DNA of 18,264 nt, from contig CAZSLZ010000061.1 of assembly GCA_964607865.1 (NCBI GenBank), positions 1-18,264 of the forward strand. Direction: 5' to 3'. The stretch comes from CAZSLZ01 sp964607865 (lineage in GTDB: Bacteria; Vulcanimicrobiota; JAJTBE01; CAZSLZ01). Positions 1-7,079 of this stretch are shown one piece after another. A program made the translations under genes and the position numbers. The stretch's first letter is position 1. Every line of letters starts with the position of its first letter. Under the pieces are notes generated by a model. The model had not been told where the DNA came from. It saw only the letters and a program-made list of their open reading frames with translations, and did not search any database.

Positions 1-66
1 TTAATACCTCAAAAATTGAAATTATGTAATTTAAATTTGATTTTCTGTAATTTTACTGTCTTTGTG

Positions 67-95
67 TTGACAAAGTATCTGTAATACGTTATGCT
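67..95 (+). promoter_or_regulatory. Putative sigma-70-type promoter
   Basis: A perfect TTGACA lies at 67-72, followed by a 17-base spacer and TATGCT at 90-95, which matches four of six consensus positions. A second hexamer, TATACT at 99-104, is too far away to pair with the same -35. The predicted start near 102 lies shortly before a purine-rich ribosome-binding sequence (AGAGGTGA, 115-122), so promoter, ribosome-binding site and start codon appear in the right order. This is pattern matching only, in an AT-rich region where chance matches are common. Confidence 0.35.
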
Positions 96-128
96 GGTTA
101 TACTAGATATAGATAGAGGTGATTTTTG

Positions 129-341
129 GTGAAGTTCACCAGTATGGAACCCAAATTCAGGGGGAATGTTGAGGGGCCCATAGGATTTAATCAGACACCC
201 CGTCTTGACGAAATAATCAAGCCAGAAACAATGCACATGAGAATATTTCATTTCAAACCCAAGCCCCACCCGCCCATAAGCCGAAGAAAAATGTTCCCTT
301 CATTTATGAACACCACAAGTTTCTTCAATAAAATAAAATAG
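129..341 (+). CDS. Doubtful short ORF, no recognised product
   Basis: This is an open frame of about 70 codons starting GTG at 129, or TTG at 126. The ribosome-binding sequence AGAGGTGA at 115-122 and a TTGACA-type promoter upstream support expression. The peptide is basic, with a Pro/Lys/His-rich stretch (PKPHPP) in its second half. I see no signal peptide, membrane segment or familiar motif. The opposite strand is also open over 9-269, which weakens the case for either frame. It could be a small lineage-specific gene, a gene remnant, or chance. I assign no function. Confidence 0.22.
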   Translation: MKFTSMEPKFRGNVEGPIGFNQTPRLDEIIKPETMHMRIFHFKPKPHPPISRRKMFPSFMNTTSFFNKIK

Positions 342-350
342 TTTTTCCTT

Positions 351-376
351 AAACTATAATTCTACAATTATAGTTT
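351..376. repeat. Perfect 11-bp inverted repeat, 4-base loop
   Basis: AAACTATAATT (351-361) and AATTATAGTTT (366-376) are exact reverse complements around the loop CTAC. The right arm is followed by two further T residues, so the plus strand could act as a weak AT-rich terminator about 10 bp past the stop of the short ORF ending at 341. An operator or a transposon end is equally possible. No second copy is visible in this window. Confidence 0.4.
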
Positions 377-688
377 TTATGTTTCGGTTTGTGAGAATAC
401 CAGTTTTTTTAGTAGGGTAATATACTAGTTCTCGAAATACTTCAACGATTCTTGAAAAAAACAGGTTTTGAAAACGTAATCAGCGAGGGAAAACCTGGGG
501 TAATTTCCGACAGAATACCACCACTCGAGTTCCGCAGTGAAACGAGGGCTGCCTGAGAACGCCGGCGCAGCAATTGAATCCTTAAAGAAATAAGGAGAGC
601 GGGTTTTTAGTATATTTTTAATGTGAGCCTATAAAAAAAAGGTTTTGAATTGGCAAAAGTAGGTGGGGTTGGGGAACCTGCCCGAATT

Positions 689-728
689 TCGTCATCGCGA
701 GCATCCCAGGATGGGTGGTGATCTCTTT
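689..728. repeat. REP-like palindromic element
   Basis: The segment begins TCGTCATCGCGAG, has a short palindromic centre (CATCC-CA-GGATG, 702-713) and ends GTGGTGATCTC. I recognise the general form of the dispersed GTCATTGCGAG...GGCAATCTC repeats found in many bacterial genomes. Only one copy is present here, so the repeat nature rests on similarity of form, not on copies in the window. It lies in non-coding DNA downstream of the cyclase gene, a typical place for such elements. Confidence 0.4.
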
Positions 729-732
729 AACA

Positions 733-749
733 CCCAATTAAGAATTGGG
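733..749. repeat. Short perfect hairpin (7-bp stem, 3-base loop)
   Basis: CCCAATT (733-739) and AATTGGG (743-749) pair perfectly around AAG. No run of T follows on either strand, so it does not look like an intrinsic terminator. It sits directly beside the REP-like element and may be part of the same unit. Confidence 0.3.
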
Positions 750-915
750 GAATTTATTGTTCGTATTATAGTTTTTCAACCGGCAAAAATCCGGGTGCTC
801 ACGCCCCAAGGTATGTGGGTATGCAAAATTCATGGTGGGTGTGGCGCAGGCGCTCTTTTTAAAAAGGGTAAATATGTTCGCCATTTTAATTTACTGGTAT
901 TTCACCCCTTTTCTG

Positions 916-939
916 GCTCACAGGTCAACCTGTCAGAGC
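916..939 (-). other. Bulged stem-loop just past the cyclase stop codon
   Basis: ACAGGT (920-925) and ACCTGT (928-933) pair perfectly around a 2-base loop. The stem continues with GCTC (916-919) against GAGC (936-939) after a 2-base bulge. It begins 7 bp past the stop codon of the diguanylate cyclase gene on the minus strand. It could mark or protect the transcript 3' end, but no U-tract follows on that strand, so a classical intrinsic terminator is not supported. Confidence 0.35.
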
Positions 940-946
940 AATTAAC

Positions 947-3316
947 TTAATCTCTGGGAAGGGGCTCTTTTTTATAATTGTCTGTTACCGGGCCTGTGGC
1001 TACTGAAACCCGGTTTCTGCCCAGTTTCTTTGATTTATAAAGAGCAGCGTCGGCAGCTGCGATTAAATCTTTTTTGTTATCGGCATCTTCGGGGAAACAC
1101 GCCAGCCCTATGCTGGTGGTAATTTGGACTGGGTTGTTATGGAATTTGGATTGGACTGCCTGCCTTATTGCTTCAGCTTTCTGTACTGCATTTCGTTTAT
1201 CTATTTCCTTTAAAAGAATTGTAAACTCATCACCGCCGATACGACAGACGATATCTGTATCCCGGGTGTACATTTTCATCAAATCTGCCAGGGTTTTTAA
1301 GCAGGCATCTCCCTCGGGGTGGCCCATTGTATCGTTCAGAGCCTTGAAATGATCGGCGTCGATCATTACCAAGGCCAGAGGTGTATTATTGCGACGGGCG
1401 CTTTCCAGTTCTTCGCTGAGCCTTTCCTGAAAATATCTATGCAAATACAGGCCTGTAAGTCCGTCGGTTATCGCTTTTATGGCAGTGCGTTCGAAAATTT
1501 CTGCGGTTTTGATTGCCATGGCAGAGTTATGCGCCACAGCCTCCAGCAGGCTCAGGGCATCTTCGTTGTAGAAATCGGGCTGGGAATGGCCCACGTAAAT
1601 AACACCGGTTATTTCATTTTCAACAATCATGGGAACTACCATGACGCAACGTTCGTTTTCAAGAATTGTCTGAATTTTAGTATCACGGGTATCAACCAGA
1701 AGAAGGGGTTTGCGGTAATGAGCCAGCCAGCCCATTATATTCTTCTGATCATCCAGTGGCAACTCCAGGTTTTCAAAGAAAAGTTCGTAGGGCGAGCGGA
1801 ATTTGGTAGGAACCAGCACAAAATTACCGTCGTGCTCTTTTATGAGAAAAACTGCGGCAGATTGATAGTTGAACATATCTTCCAGGCCATCGATGATTAT
1901 TTTCTGGGCTTCCTCTATATTCAGCGAACTACTCAGTTTCTGTCCAATATCCAGAAGCATTTCAAAAGAATGCACTTTGGAATCAAGTTGGGTGTTTAAT
2001 GCTTCCAGCACATTATTTTTCTGTTCGGTCTGTTCGTATAACTGTGCTGTCTGAATAGCGTTGGATGCGGAGTTGCCCAGTATGGTCAACAGGTGAAGGT
2101 GTTCCTCGTTATAGGTGCCCGAATCCTTGCCGCCCACATATACCACGCCGATAATTTCGTTCTTTACAATAAGGGGGACACAAATTACAGAACGTTCGTT
2201 CTTGAAAATCCGCTGTTCGTTCATACTCTGCATATCGGGAATCAAAATCGGTTTCTTGTTCTGGACTACCAGGTTAATTATTGACTCTTCCAATTTCAAA
2301 AGAGACGAATATTCCAGAATATCTTTGTAGGGAGTTACGCTTTTTGCCGCCACCAGGGCGCCATCTTCTATCAGAAAAATTACGCAGGATTGATATATGA
2401 TCATTTTTCGGATCATGGAAACTATAATTTCAAGGGTACTCTCGGTATTAACACTGGTTCCCAGGGCCTCACCCATTTCCACCAGAATTTCCTGCTCCTC
2501 AATCTTTCTATCCAGATCCTCGCTGAGCTCCTCCACAGCTTCGTTCTTATTTTTTACCTGCCGATTTAATTTATCTATATCTTTCTGCAATTTTTCCTGG
2601 TCCACAAGCTGAACGTCGCGAATGTTGAACTTGTAAACCTGCTGTATTACATAAAGAGGTGGCGCTGCCAGAAGCACCAGGAAAATGTTTAAATCGGTTA
2701 CAACTGCGAGTATTACCGATGCAGGAGCTATAAGCAAAGAAAGGAGCTGGTTTTTTTTCTGTACCCGTGACCATTCCCGTTCAACTTCCTCTGTGTATAA
2801 GCTGACTGTGGTTTTAGCCAGGAAAAAATCCATGAAATAATAAACAATGAGAGAGAGGAACATTGCTCCGATATTCTGAAGGCTTAAAAATGGCATTGAA
2901 TTATTTGCCACATCAAAAATGAGGGCTGCTATGGTAACACTGATGATGTTTGTGGAAAAATCAGCCCTTTTTACCCAGTGTAACTGTTTGCTTGTAATCA
3001 AGGTTCGCGCCAGCAATGCAATCGTTGCGATTATAACAGCAAGGTAAAACTCAAAATGGACAAAAAAAGCGAAATATACAATGAAAGAACTTGAAAGGTA
3101 TCCCGCCTGGGGGATTTCCACAGCTGTGAATTCCATGATGATAGCCAGAATTGTAAAAATTATGACAGCAAAAACAAGGTTATTGGGAAAACCGTCCAGG
3201 GGAAATAAACGGCTGGCTTCCATTATAGTTGTGGAAAGGCATAACCCGACCAGAATAATGGCAATAACTAACAATATGGTTGTATATTTTCTAGCTGATC
3301 TTGGAACCCTTTTCAA
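947..3316 (-). CDS. Membrane GAF-GAF-GGDEF diguanylate cyclase
   Basis: Makes cyclic di-GMP from two GTP at the inner face of the membrane (789 aa). The N-terminal ~230 residues form several hydrophobic segments (about 12-32, 46-66, 73-106, 123-136, 145-165, 190-226), a multi-helix sensor region not assigned to a named MASE type. A coiled coil follows (about 236-280), then two GAF domains (about 288-425 and 465-605) that resemble each other, and a GGDEF domain (about 612-772). The active-site motif GGDEF is intact at 694-698. The product-inhibition I-site RxxD (RDTD, 685-688) sits five residues before it. The metal/substrate residues fit: D653 in MIDADHF, N661 in NDTMGH, D670. No EAL or HD-GYP domain is present. 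The TTG start is chosen because GGAG lies 7 bases upstream. It is last in a tight cluster, 24 bp after the preceding gene. The signal sensed is unknown. Confidence 0.93.
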   Translation of the reverse strand: MKRVPRSARKYTTILLVIAIILVGLCLSTTIMEASRLFPLDGFPNNLVFAVIIFTILAIIMEFTAVEIPQAGYLSSSFIVYFAFFVHFEFYLAVIIATIALLARTLITSKQLHWVKRADFSTNIISVTIAALIFDVANNSMPFLSLQNIGAMFLSLIVYYFMDFFLAKTTVSLYTEEVEREWSRVQKKNQLLSLLIAPASVILAVVTDLNIFLVLLAAPPLYVIQQVYKFNIRDVQLVDQEKLQKDIDKLNRQVKNKNEAVEELSEDLDRKIEEQEILVEMGEALGTSVNTESTLEIIVSMIRKMIIYQSCVIFLIEDGALVAAKSVTPYKDILEYSSLLKLEESIINLVVQNKKPILIPDMQSMNEQRIFKNERSVICVPLIVKNEIIGVVYVGGKDSGTYNEEHLHLLTILGNSASNAIQTAQLYEQTEQKNNVLEALNTQLDSKVHSFEMLLDIGQKLSSSLNIEEAQKIIIDGLEDMFNYQSAAVFLIKEHDGNFVLVPTKFRSPYELFFENLELPLDDQKNIMGWLAHYRKPLLLVDTRDTKIQTILENERCVMVVPMIVENEITGVIYVGHSQPDFYNEDALSLLEAVAHNSAMAIKTAEIFERTAIKAITDGLTGLYLHRYFQERLSEELESARRNNTPLALVMIDADHFKALNDTMGHPEGDACLKTLADLMKMYTRDTDIVCRIGGDEFTILLKEIDKRNAVQKAEAIRQAVQSKFHNNPVQITTSIGLACFPEDADNKKDLIAAADAALYKSKKLGRNRVSVATGPVTDNYKKEPLPRD

Positions 3317-3340
3317 TGTTATACTCCAAAAAAGCCCTTT

Positions 3341-3973
3341 CTATATTTCAAATTGATAAGAATTTTGCCAATTTAAAAGGACCTCACTCAAATTGTCATC
3401 TTTTACTATAATTTTCTTTCGCCAGAACCGCCCCCTTTTTCCTCCATTGAAATAATAAATTGCAGTTATTTCATATGTCCCGGGAGGAACCGGCTGTAGA
3501 TAAAACCTTCCGGAAGTATCGGTCCTGTCGTGTCTTACCAGGCCAAAAACCTGTTCATAATTGTTGTTTTTTTGAAGAGCCATGTTTTTAAACATGCTCA
3601 ATGCAATTTCATCGGTGACTTCTTGTTTAGATTGATACAATTTAACTTCTACATTCTTTACAGGAAATTCAAGTTTGTTTTCAGCCTGCAATAATACCTG
3701 GCCTGTGAAACCTTTTTCAACTGCTTCTTTACCCGGCGTCAGGCTAAGTTCAGCTTCGGTTGTTTGAATTTCAAGACGGGAGCGGGCAGGTTCAAAAAAT
3801 ATATCAAGAGATAGAATTTTAGCTAAATCAGATAAAGAAACAAATATTTCTCCGTCAATATTTCTGGTTTTAACAGGTACTTCTTTCTGGTTGTGAAAAA
3901 CTTTAATCTTTTCCGCCATTGCCCCCAAGGGCAGAAATAATATCAAAAAAGTTATTAAAAAAATTCTTTTCAT
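3341..3973 (-). CDS. Secreted protein: copper-amine-oxidase-N-like plus carboxypeptidase-regulatory-like domain
   Basis: Starts with a clear signal peptide: MKR, a hydrophobic core, then a probable cleavage after AMA. Residues about 22-70 fit the small copper-amine-oxidase-N/stalk-type domain common in exported Bacillota proteins (VPVKTRNIDGEIFVSLSDLAKIL...). The C-terminal part looks like a carboxypeptidase-regulatory or transthyretin-like beta-sandwich, with GFTGQV early and DTSGRFYLQPVPPGTYEI as the characteristic strand-turn. No catalytic motif is visible, so a binding or structural role outside the membrane is the most that can be inferred. The ATG at 3973 is preferred over an upstream GTG (3982), because the ribosome-binding sequence AAGGTGA overlaps the stop of the upstream shell-protein gene and is correctly spaced for the ATG. 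This implies translational coupling. Confidence 0.75.
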   Translation of the reverse strand: MKRIFLITFLILFLPLGAMAEKIKVFHNQKEVPVKTRNIDGEIFVSLSDLAKILSLDIFFEPARSRLEIQTTEAELSLTPGKEAVEKGFTGQVLLQAENKLEFPVKNVEVKLYQSKQEVTDEIALSMFKNMALQKNNNYEQVFGLVRHDRTDTSGRFYLQPVPPGTYEITAIYYFNGGKRGRFWRKKIIVKDDNLSEVLLNWQNSYQFEI

Positions 3974-3983
3974 GTTAATCACC

Positions 3984-4535
3984 TTAAACGTGAAGTTTGT
4001 TCATGTCTTCGTGTGGGCTGGGAATGACCACAGAAGTTACCAGCGTCCCATCGTTGACTATTTCATCAACTCCGGCCCTCACTGCAGCTTCTACTGCGCT
4101 CACATCTCCGGTCATGGTTACCAGGGCTTTTCCTCCCATTCCCATACACAGGCGTATTTCCAGAAGCGTTACCGCCGAAGTTTTGACAGCTTCATCCGCC
4201 GCCCTCACACAAGCTGCTGCAGAAAAGGTTTCGATAATTCCCATGGCTTGTAACTCTTTAATATCCACTGCTGATTTAAGGGCAGGATATATCTGGGGGT
4301 CCACATTGGGAATCACAAAAGAATCCACCACAAAATGCTGTCCGATTCTTCTGCCTTCAGCTTCCGCCGTCTGCACCGCATCCACGTCGCCGGTTATAAT
4401 TACGAAATATTTGCCTGAGCAGACAGGGTGAGCTTCAATAACTTCAACCGGGGCTACTTTCAACATGGCGTCACAGGCTTCTATACCCTTGGCCATACTT
4501 AAAAATTCAACCATGGCAATAGCTGGTCTTATCAT
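3984..4535 (-). CDS. PduT-like tandem-BMC microcompartment shell protein
   Basis: Bacterial microcompartment shell protein of the BMC-T type (183 aa). Two BMC domains lie in one chain (about residues 5-88 and 98-176), forming trimers that tile the shell. It resembles Salmonella PduT (184 aa) from end to end. Shared stretches include AKGIEACDAMLK in the first repeat, GIIETFSAAACVRAADEAVK in the second, and the C-terminal VIPSPHE. Cys39 in PVCSGK aligns with PduT Cys38, which binds a [4Fe-4S] cluster at the pore, so electron or cluster transfer through the shell is inferred. The start is secure: AAGGAG lies 8 bases upstream and overlaps the stop of the glycosyltransferase gene (12-bp gap). No hexameric shell gene, vertex protein or microcompartment enzyme is in this window. 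It might work with a shell encoded elsewhere or have been co-opted. Confidence 0.93.
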   Translation of the reverse strand: MIRPAIAMVEFLSMAKGIEACDAMLKVAPVEVIEAHPVCSGKYFVIITGDVDAVQTAEAEGRRIGQHFVVDSFVIPNVDPQIYPALKSAVDIKELQAMGIIETFSAAACVRAADEAVKTSAVTLLEIRLCMGMGGKALVTMTGDVSAVEAAVRAGVDEIVNDGTLVTSVVIPSPHEDMNKLHV

Positions 4536-4547
4536 AAAAATAACTCC

Positions 4548-6164
4548 TTAATTATGAAACTGTTGTTTAATAGTTCTATTCTGTTTATTCTTATCCTGTC
4601 GAGTGAAATCGAAATAAATCGCAACCAAAATGTCGGCAGGGTTATAACTGCTTGTGATATATGCTTTCGAAGGTTTATAATAAGATGACAGAAAATGCAG
4701 CAGTTTATATTTTGTAACCGCCGGGTGGTTAAGAGTGGACACAACCCATATACCCCGGGAGCCATACATCTGGGGTTTTAACCGGTTTAAATCGGGTTTG
4801 TCCATGGGCATGATTCTTCGGTTGTTTTTAAAATAAACACTGAAAGGCATGGCCATCATGGAAGGGTGGATAATTACCATTTCTCCGGGTTCCAGCTTAT
4901 CTGATACATATTCAGCCACCCTGCGCCAATTCTGGGGCTGGTAATAGGAAGAATTCTGATAATTATTAAAGGTGAACATATTCATAACCATTATTAAAAT
5001 TAACAACAAGCTTGCCACATATTTCATTTTCATTTTACTCAGGCCCGAAGATATGAGTAACCATAGCGCCGGGGTAACTATATAAAAATACATATATTCA
5101 AACATATGAAAATGTGTAAGGCCGGCAATCAGGATAATTGTCAGGGGGGTAAAAAGCCAGAGTATTATCAGAAACTGCCCGGCCAGGGGTTTTAAAAACA
5201 GGGTATATATAACCAGGGCAATTGGAATGATAGATAATAATAAAAAAAGGTTAATTCCGAAAAATTCAGGCTGGGTTACCTGTTCACCATAAGAGAGGCG
5301 GGAAAACAGCTCAAGTATCATCAGCAAATCGGGATTTTTTCTTAAGCCAAGATCCTGGTGGCCGGTTTGTTTCAGCAGGAAAGGAACCCACCAGCTGAAA
5401 ATCATTAAAGACAGGCCCAGGGAAGCCAGGACCCATTTCAGCCGGTTCATCAGTAATGATAAATCCTGTACCAGTTTTTGAAAGGTAACACAAAGCTCAC
5501 CTTCATTTATATTCCGTTTATCTTCTTTATTTTTTTTAAAATGGTTCAATAAGAAGAGATAACCCAGAAACATTATTTCAATGGCGGGAATAAACAAACC
5601 GAAATAGTGAATATGAAATGCCAGCGCCTGAGATACAACCAGCAGGCTGCAAATCAGGTAACCGGGTTTTTCCAATAATTTCAGGAACAAGTATAAAGAA
5701 AGGCAGAATAGAAATAGCAGGGGAGCATACATTCTTAATTCCTGGGAATAGAAAACATGAAATGTGGAGATAGTAATTAAAAATGTGGCAGTGAAAGCAG
5801 TTTGCCTGGTGAACAGTTTTTTACCCAGCAGCCAGGTGAAATAAACAGAAAGAACCCCGAAAATTACCGACGACAACCGCATATAGGCTTCCAGAGAAAG
5901 AAACTGAAAAGTTCCATAGCCGGCTTTCCATAAATGTATACACCAGAAGTATAGGGGAGGGTGGACTTCGCCCATTTTCATCATAAGAGGCAGGATTTTC
6001 CCCAGAGGATAACTGCTGGTATATATAGTAACCCCTTCGTCAACAAAAAAGCTTTTGCTTCCCAATTCCACCAATCTTATGATAAATGCAATTACTATTA
6101 ACCAGGGGATAAATCTGGCATAATGAGTTATATTATTATCTTTCTTCTTAATATTGTTTTCCAT
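4548..6164 (-). CDS. GT39-like membrane glycosyltransferase (ArnT/PMT type)
   Basis: Integral membrane GT-C glycosyltransferase (538 aa) of the dolichyl-phosphate-mannose/ArnT type. Such enzymes use polyprenyl-phosphate-linked sugars and act on the outer face of the cytoplasmic membrane. After the first membrane helix (about 19-34), the loop carries FFVDEG with the Asp-Glu pair (D42, E43) expected for the catalytic site. EVHPPLYF (66-73) and SQELRMYAP (140-148) are further family signatures. About ten hydrophobic segments follow, then a soluble C-terminal part with a Tyr/Asn-rich region. The acceptor cannot be told from sequence. The ATG is 2 bp from the stop of the preceding propeller-like gene, so the two are almost surely co-translated. 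The stop overlaps the ribosome-binding site of the shell-protein gene. Confidence 0.85.
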   Translation of the reverse strand: MENNIKKKDNNITHYARFIPWLIVIAFIIRLVELGSKSFFVDEGVTIYTSSYPLGKILPLMMKMGEVHPPLYFWCIHLWKAGYGTFQFLSLEAYMRLSSVIFGVLSVYFTWLLGKKLFTRQTAFTATFLITISTFHVFYSQELRMYAPLLFLFCLSLYLFLKLLEKPGYLICSLLVVSQALAFHIHYFGLFIPAIEIMFLGYLFLLNHFKKNKEDKRNINEGELCVTFQKLVQDLSLLMNRLKWVLASLGLSLMIFSWWVPFLLKQTGHQDLGLRKNPDLLMILELFSRLSYGEQVTQPEFFGINLFLLLSIIPIALVIYTLFLKPLAGQFLIILWLFTPLTIILIAGLTHFHMFEYMYFYIVTPALWLLISSGLSKMKMKYVASLLLILIMVMNMFTFNNYQNSSYYQPQNWRRVAEYVSDKLEPGEMVIIHPSMMAMPFSVYFKNNRRIMPMDKPDLNRLKPQMYGSRGIWVVSTLNHPAVTKYKLLHFLSSYYKPSKAYITSSYNPADILVAIYFDFTRQDKNKQNRTIKQQFHN

Positions 6165-6166
6165 AG

Positions 6167-7033
6167 TCAGCCTGTTTTCTGCCTGTAAATTCTGGTCTGG
6201 GCTCCATATATATTCAGCGAGCTAAGCATATACCAGATGGAAAAACGGGTATGTGACCCGATCAATGATTTACTGTTGTCCACGGTAATACTCTGGGTGT
6301 AATCCTTCATTCTGAATATTTGATTTTCTGGACCTTCAAGGGAAGTTTTCTCCACAAACCGGCTTTTGAAATCAGGTTCCATTGCCAGTAAAAATAAATT
6401 TTTTTCAAAAACTGTTATGTCCAGATACTGGAAACCAGGGTTGACTTCTTTTTTGTTTATAAATTCTCCCTGTTGAGAGTAAACTTCCAAATGTCGAGGT
6501 TGGTTTTCATGAACAAAGTAAACATTATTCTGGTCAGAAGTAAGAATACCAATTTTTTGAGTTACCGTTTTTCTCAGTTTTTCATATTCTCCAATATCTT
6601 TCAGATGTAAAAAACCAGAAGAATATTTACATATTGGGGAATCCATTTCAGGAGAGTGAATATAAAAATTATTAACAGAATCAACAGTCAAACTTTGAAT
6701 CAGAGGGAAGTTTTTCAGTTCGCCCAGCTGGTGGAAATTTCCGTACTCATCAATTTTAAAAAAAATCACTGGGCTGTCGTGTGTCTGGCTGGCAATAATC
6801 AGCTCATCAAGGCTATTCAGGACGCAGCATTTATAATCCAGAAACCCCTGGTTTTTCAACTGGCTTTCTTCAATACGGTATATAAGCTTCCAGTCAGAAT
6901 CAAAACAACAGAATGCCCTGTCTTTGCGATAAGAAACCACAAGGAAAAATTTTGAGTTGGAAAAAAAAATTCTTTCAATGAAAGCCCGATATACTTTCAA
7001 TAATTTGGAAATGTTTATAGAACTGTTTGTCAT
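6167..7033 (-). CDS. Beta-propeller-like protein of unknown function
   Basis: 288 aa, with no signal peptide and no convincing membrane helix. Repeated short units with a hydrophobic strand, a turn such as DEYGNF, DSVNNFY, DQNNVYF or SQQGEF, and another strand, suggest a six-bladed propeller of the NHL/6-bladed type. I see no exact blade consensus, so the fold is an inference. No catalytic residues stand out. The start has AAGGA about 8 bases upstream. It is the first gene after the intrinsic terminator that closes the rimP-nrnA operon. No good promoter fits in the short gap, so it may depend on read-through or on an unrecognised promoter. It overlaps functionally, if at all, with the glycosyltransferase that follows after 2 bp. 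Confidence 0.6.
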   Translation of the reverse strand: MTNSSINISKLLKVYRAFIERIFFSNSKFFLVVSYRKDRAFCCFDSDWKLIYRIEESQLKNQGFLDYKCCVLNSLDELIIASQTHDSPVIFFKIDEYGNFHQLGELKNFPLIQSLTVDSVNNFYIHSPEMDSPICKYSSGFLHLKDIGEYEKLRKTVTQKIGILTSDQNNVYFVHENQPRHLEVYSQQGEFINKKEVNPGFQYLDITVFEKNLFLLAMEPDFKSRFVEKTSLEGPENQIFRMKDYTQSITVDNSKSLIGSHTRFSIWYMLSSLNIYGAQTRIYRQKTG

Positions 7034-7054
7034 AATATATCCTTATATACAATT

Positions 7055-7075
7055 AAAAAAAGCCCTTTCGGGCTT
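7055..7075 (-). terminator. Intrinsic terminator of the rimP-nrnA operon
   Basis: On the minus strand, AAGCCC and GGGCTT form a 6-bp stem around a GAAA tetraloop, followed directly by further T residues (a run of seven including the stem end). It lies 4 bp past the nrnA stop codon. Stem, stable loop and T-run are all as expected for rho-independent termination. Confidence 0.9.
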
Positions 7076-7079
7076 ATTG

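Larger units (their letters stand above)
342..946. other. Gene-poor intergenic stretch with inverted repeats
   Basis: This stretch of about 600 bases has no convincing coding region. The only long frame (663-950, plus strand) has no credible ribosome-binding site, runs through a REP-like element and ends inside the cyclase gene. What can be seen: a perfect 11-bp-stem palindrome at 351-376, a REP-like segment at about 689-728, a 7-bp-stem hairpin at 733-749, the self-complementary ctttttaaaaag at 855-866, and a bulged stem-loop at 916-939. The part from 470 to 600 has small local stems (for example CCTTA with TAAGG around 579-594) and could be a structured RNA or relict DNA. I cannot match it to a known family. 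Confidence 0.5.

Noticed and set aside
9..269. 86-codon minus-strand frame starting GTG
   Set aside because: No ribosome-binding site, no familiar motif, and it overlaps a plus-strand frame with better signals. It could be real only if homologues exist.
480..600. Loose resemblance to a cobalamin riboswitch (AGGGAA, TTTCCGACAG, GCCTGAGAACGCC)
   Set aside because: The conserved CCGCxACTGT core and the B12 box CAGGAGACCTGCC are not present, and no gene lies downstream on that strand. A covariance-model search (cmsearch, RF00174) would decide; a significant hit would overturn this.
663..950. 95-codon plus-strand frame
   Set aside because: It passes through the REP-like element, has no credible ribosome-binding site and overlaps the end of the cyclase gene. 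The peptide looks like translated non-coding DNA.
1319..1999. 226-codon plus-strand frame
   Set aside because: It is antisense within the GAF-GGDEF gene, whose protein is well explained by conserved domains.
7034..7054. Separate promoter for the propeller-like gene
   Set aside because: Only about 20 bases lie between the terminator T-run and the start codon. TATATA/TATATT sequences are present, but no -35 fits at 16-18 bases.
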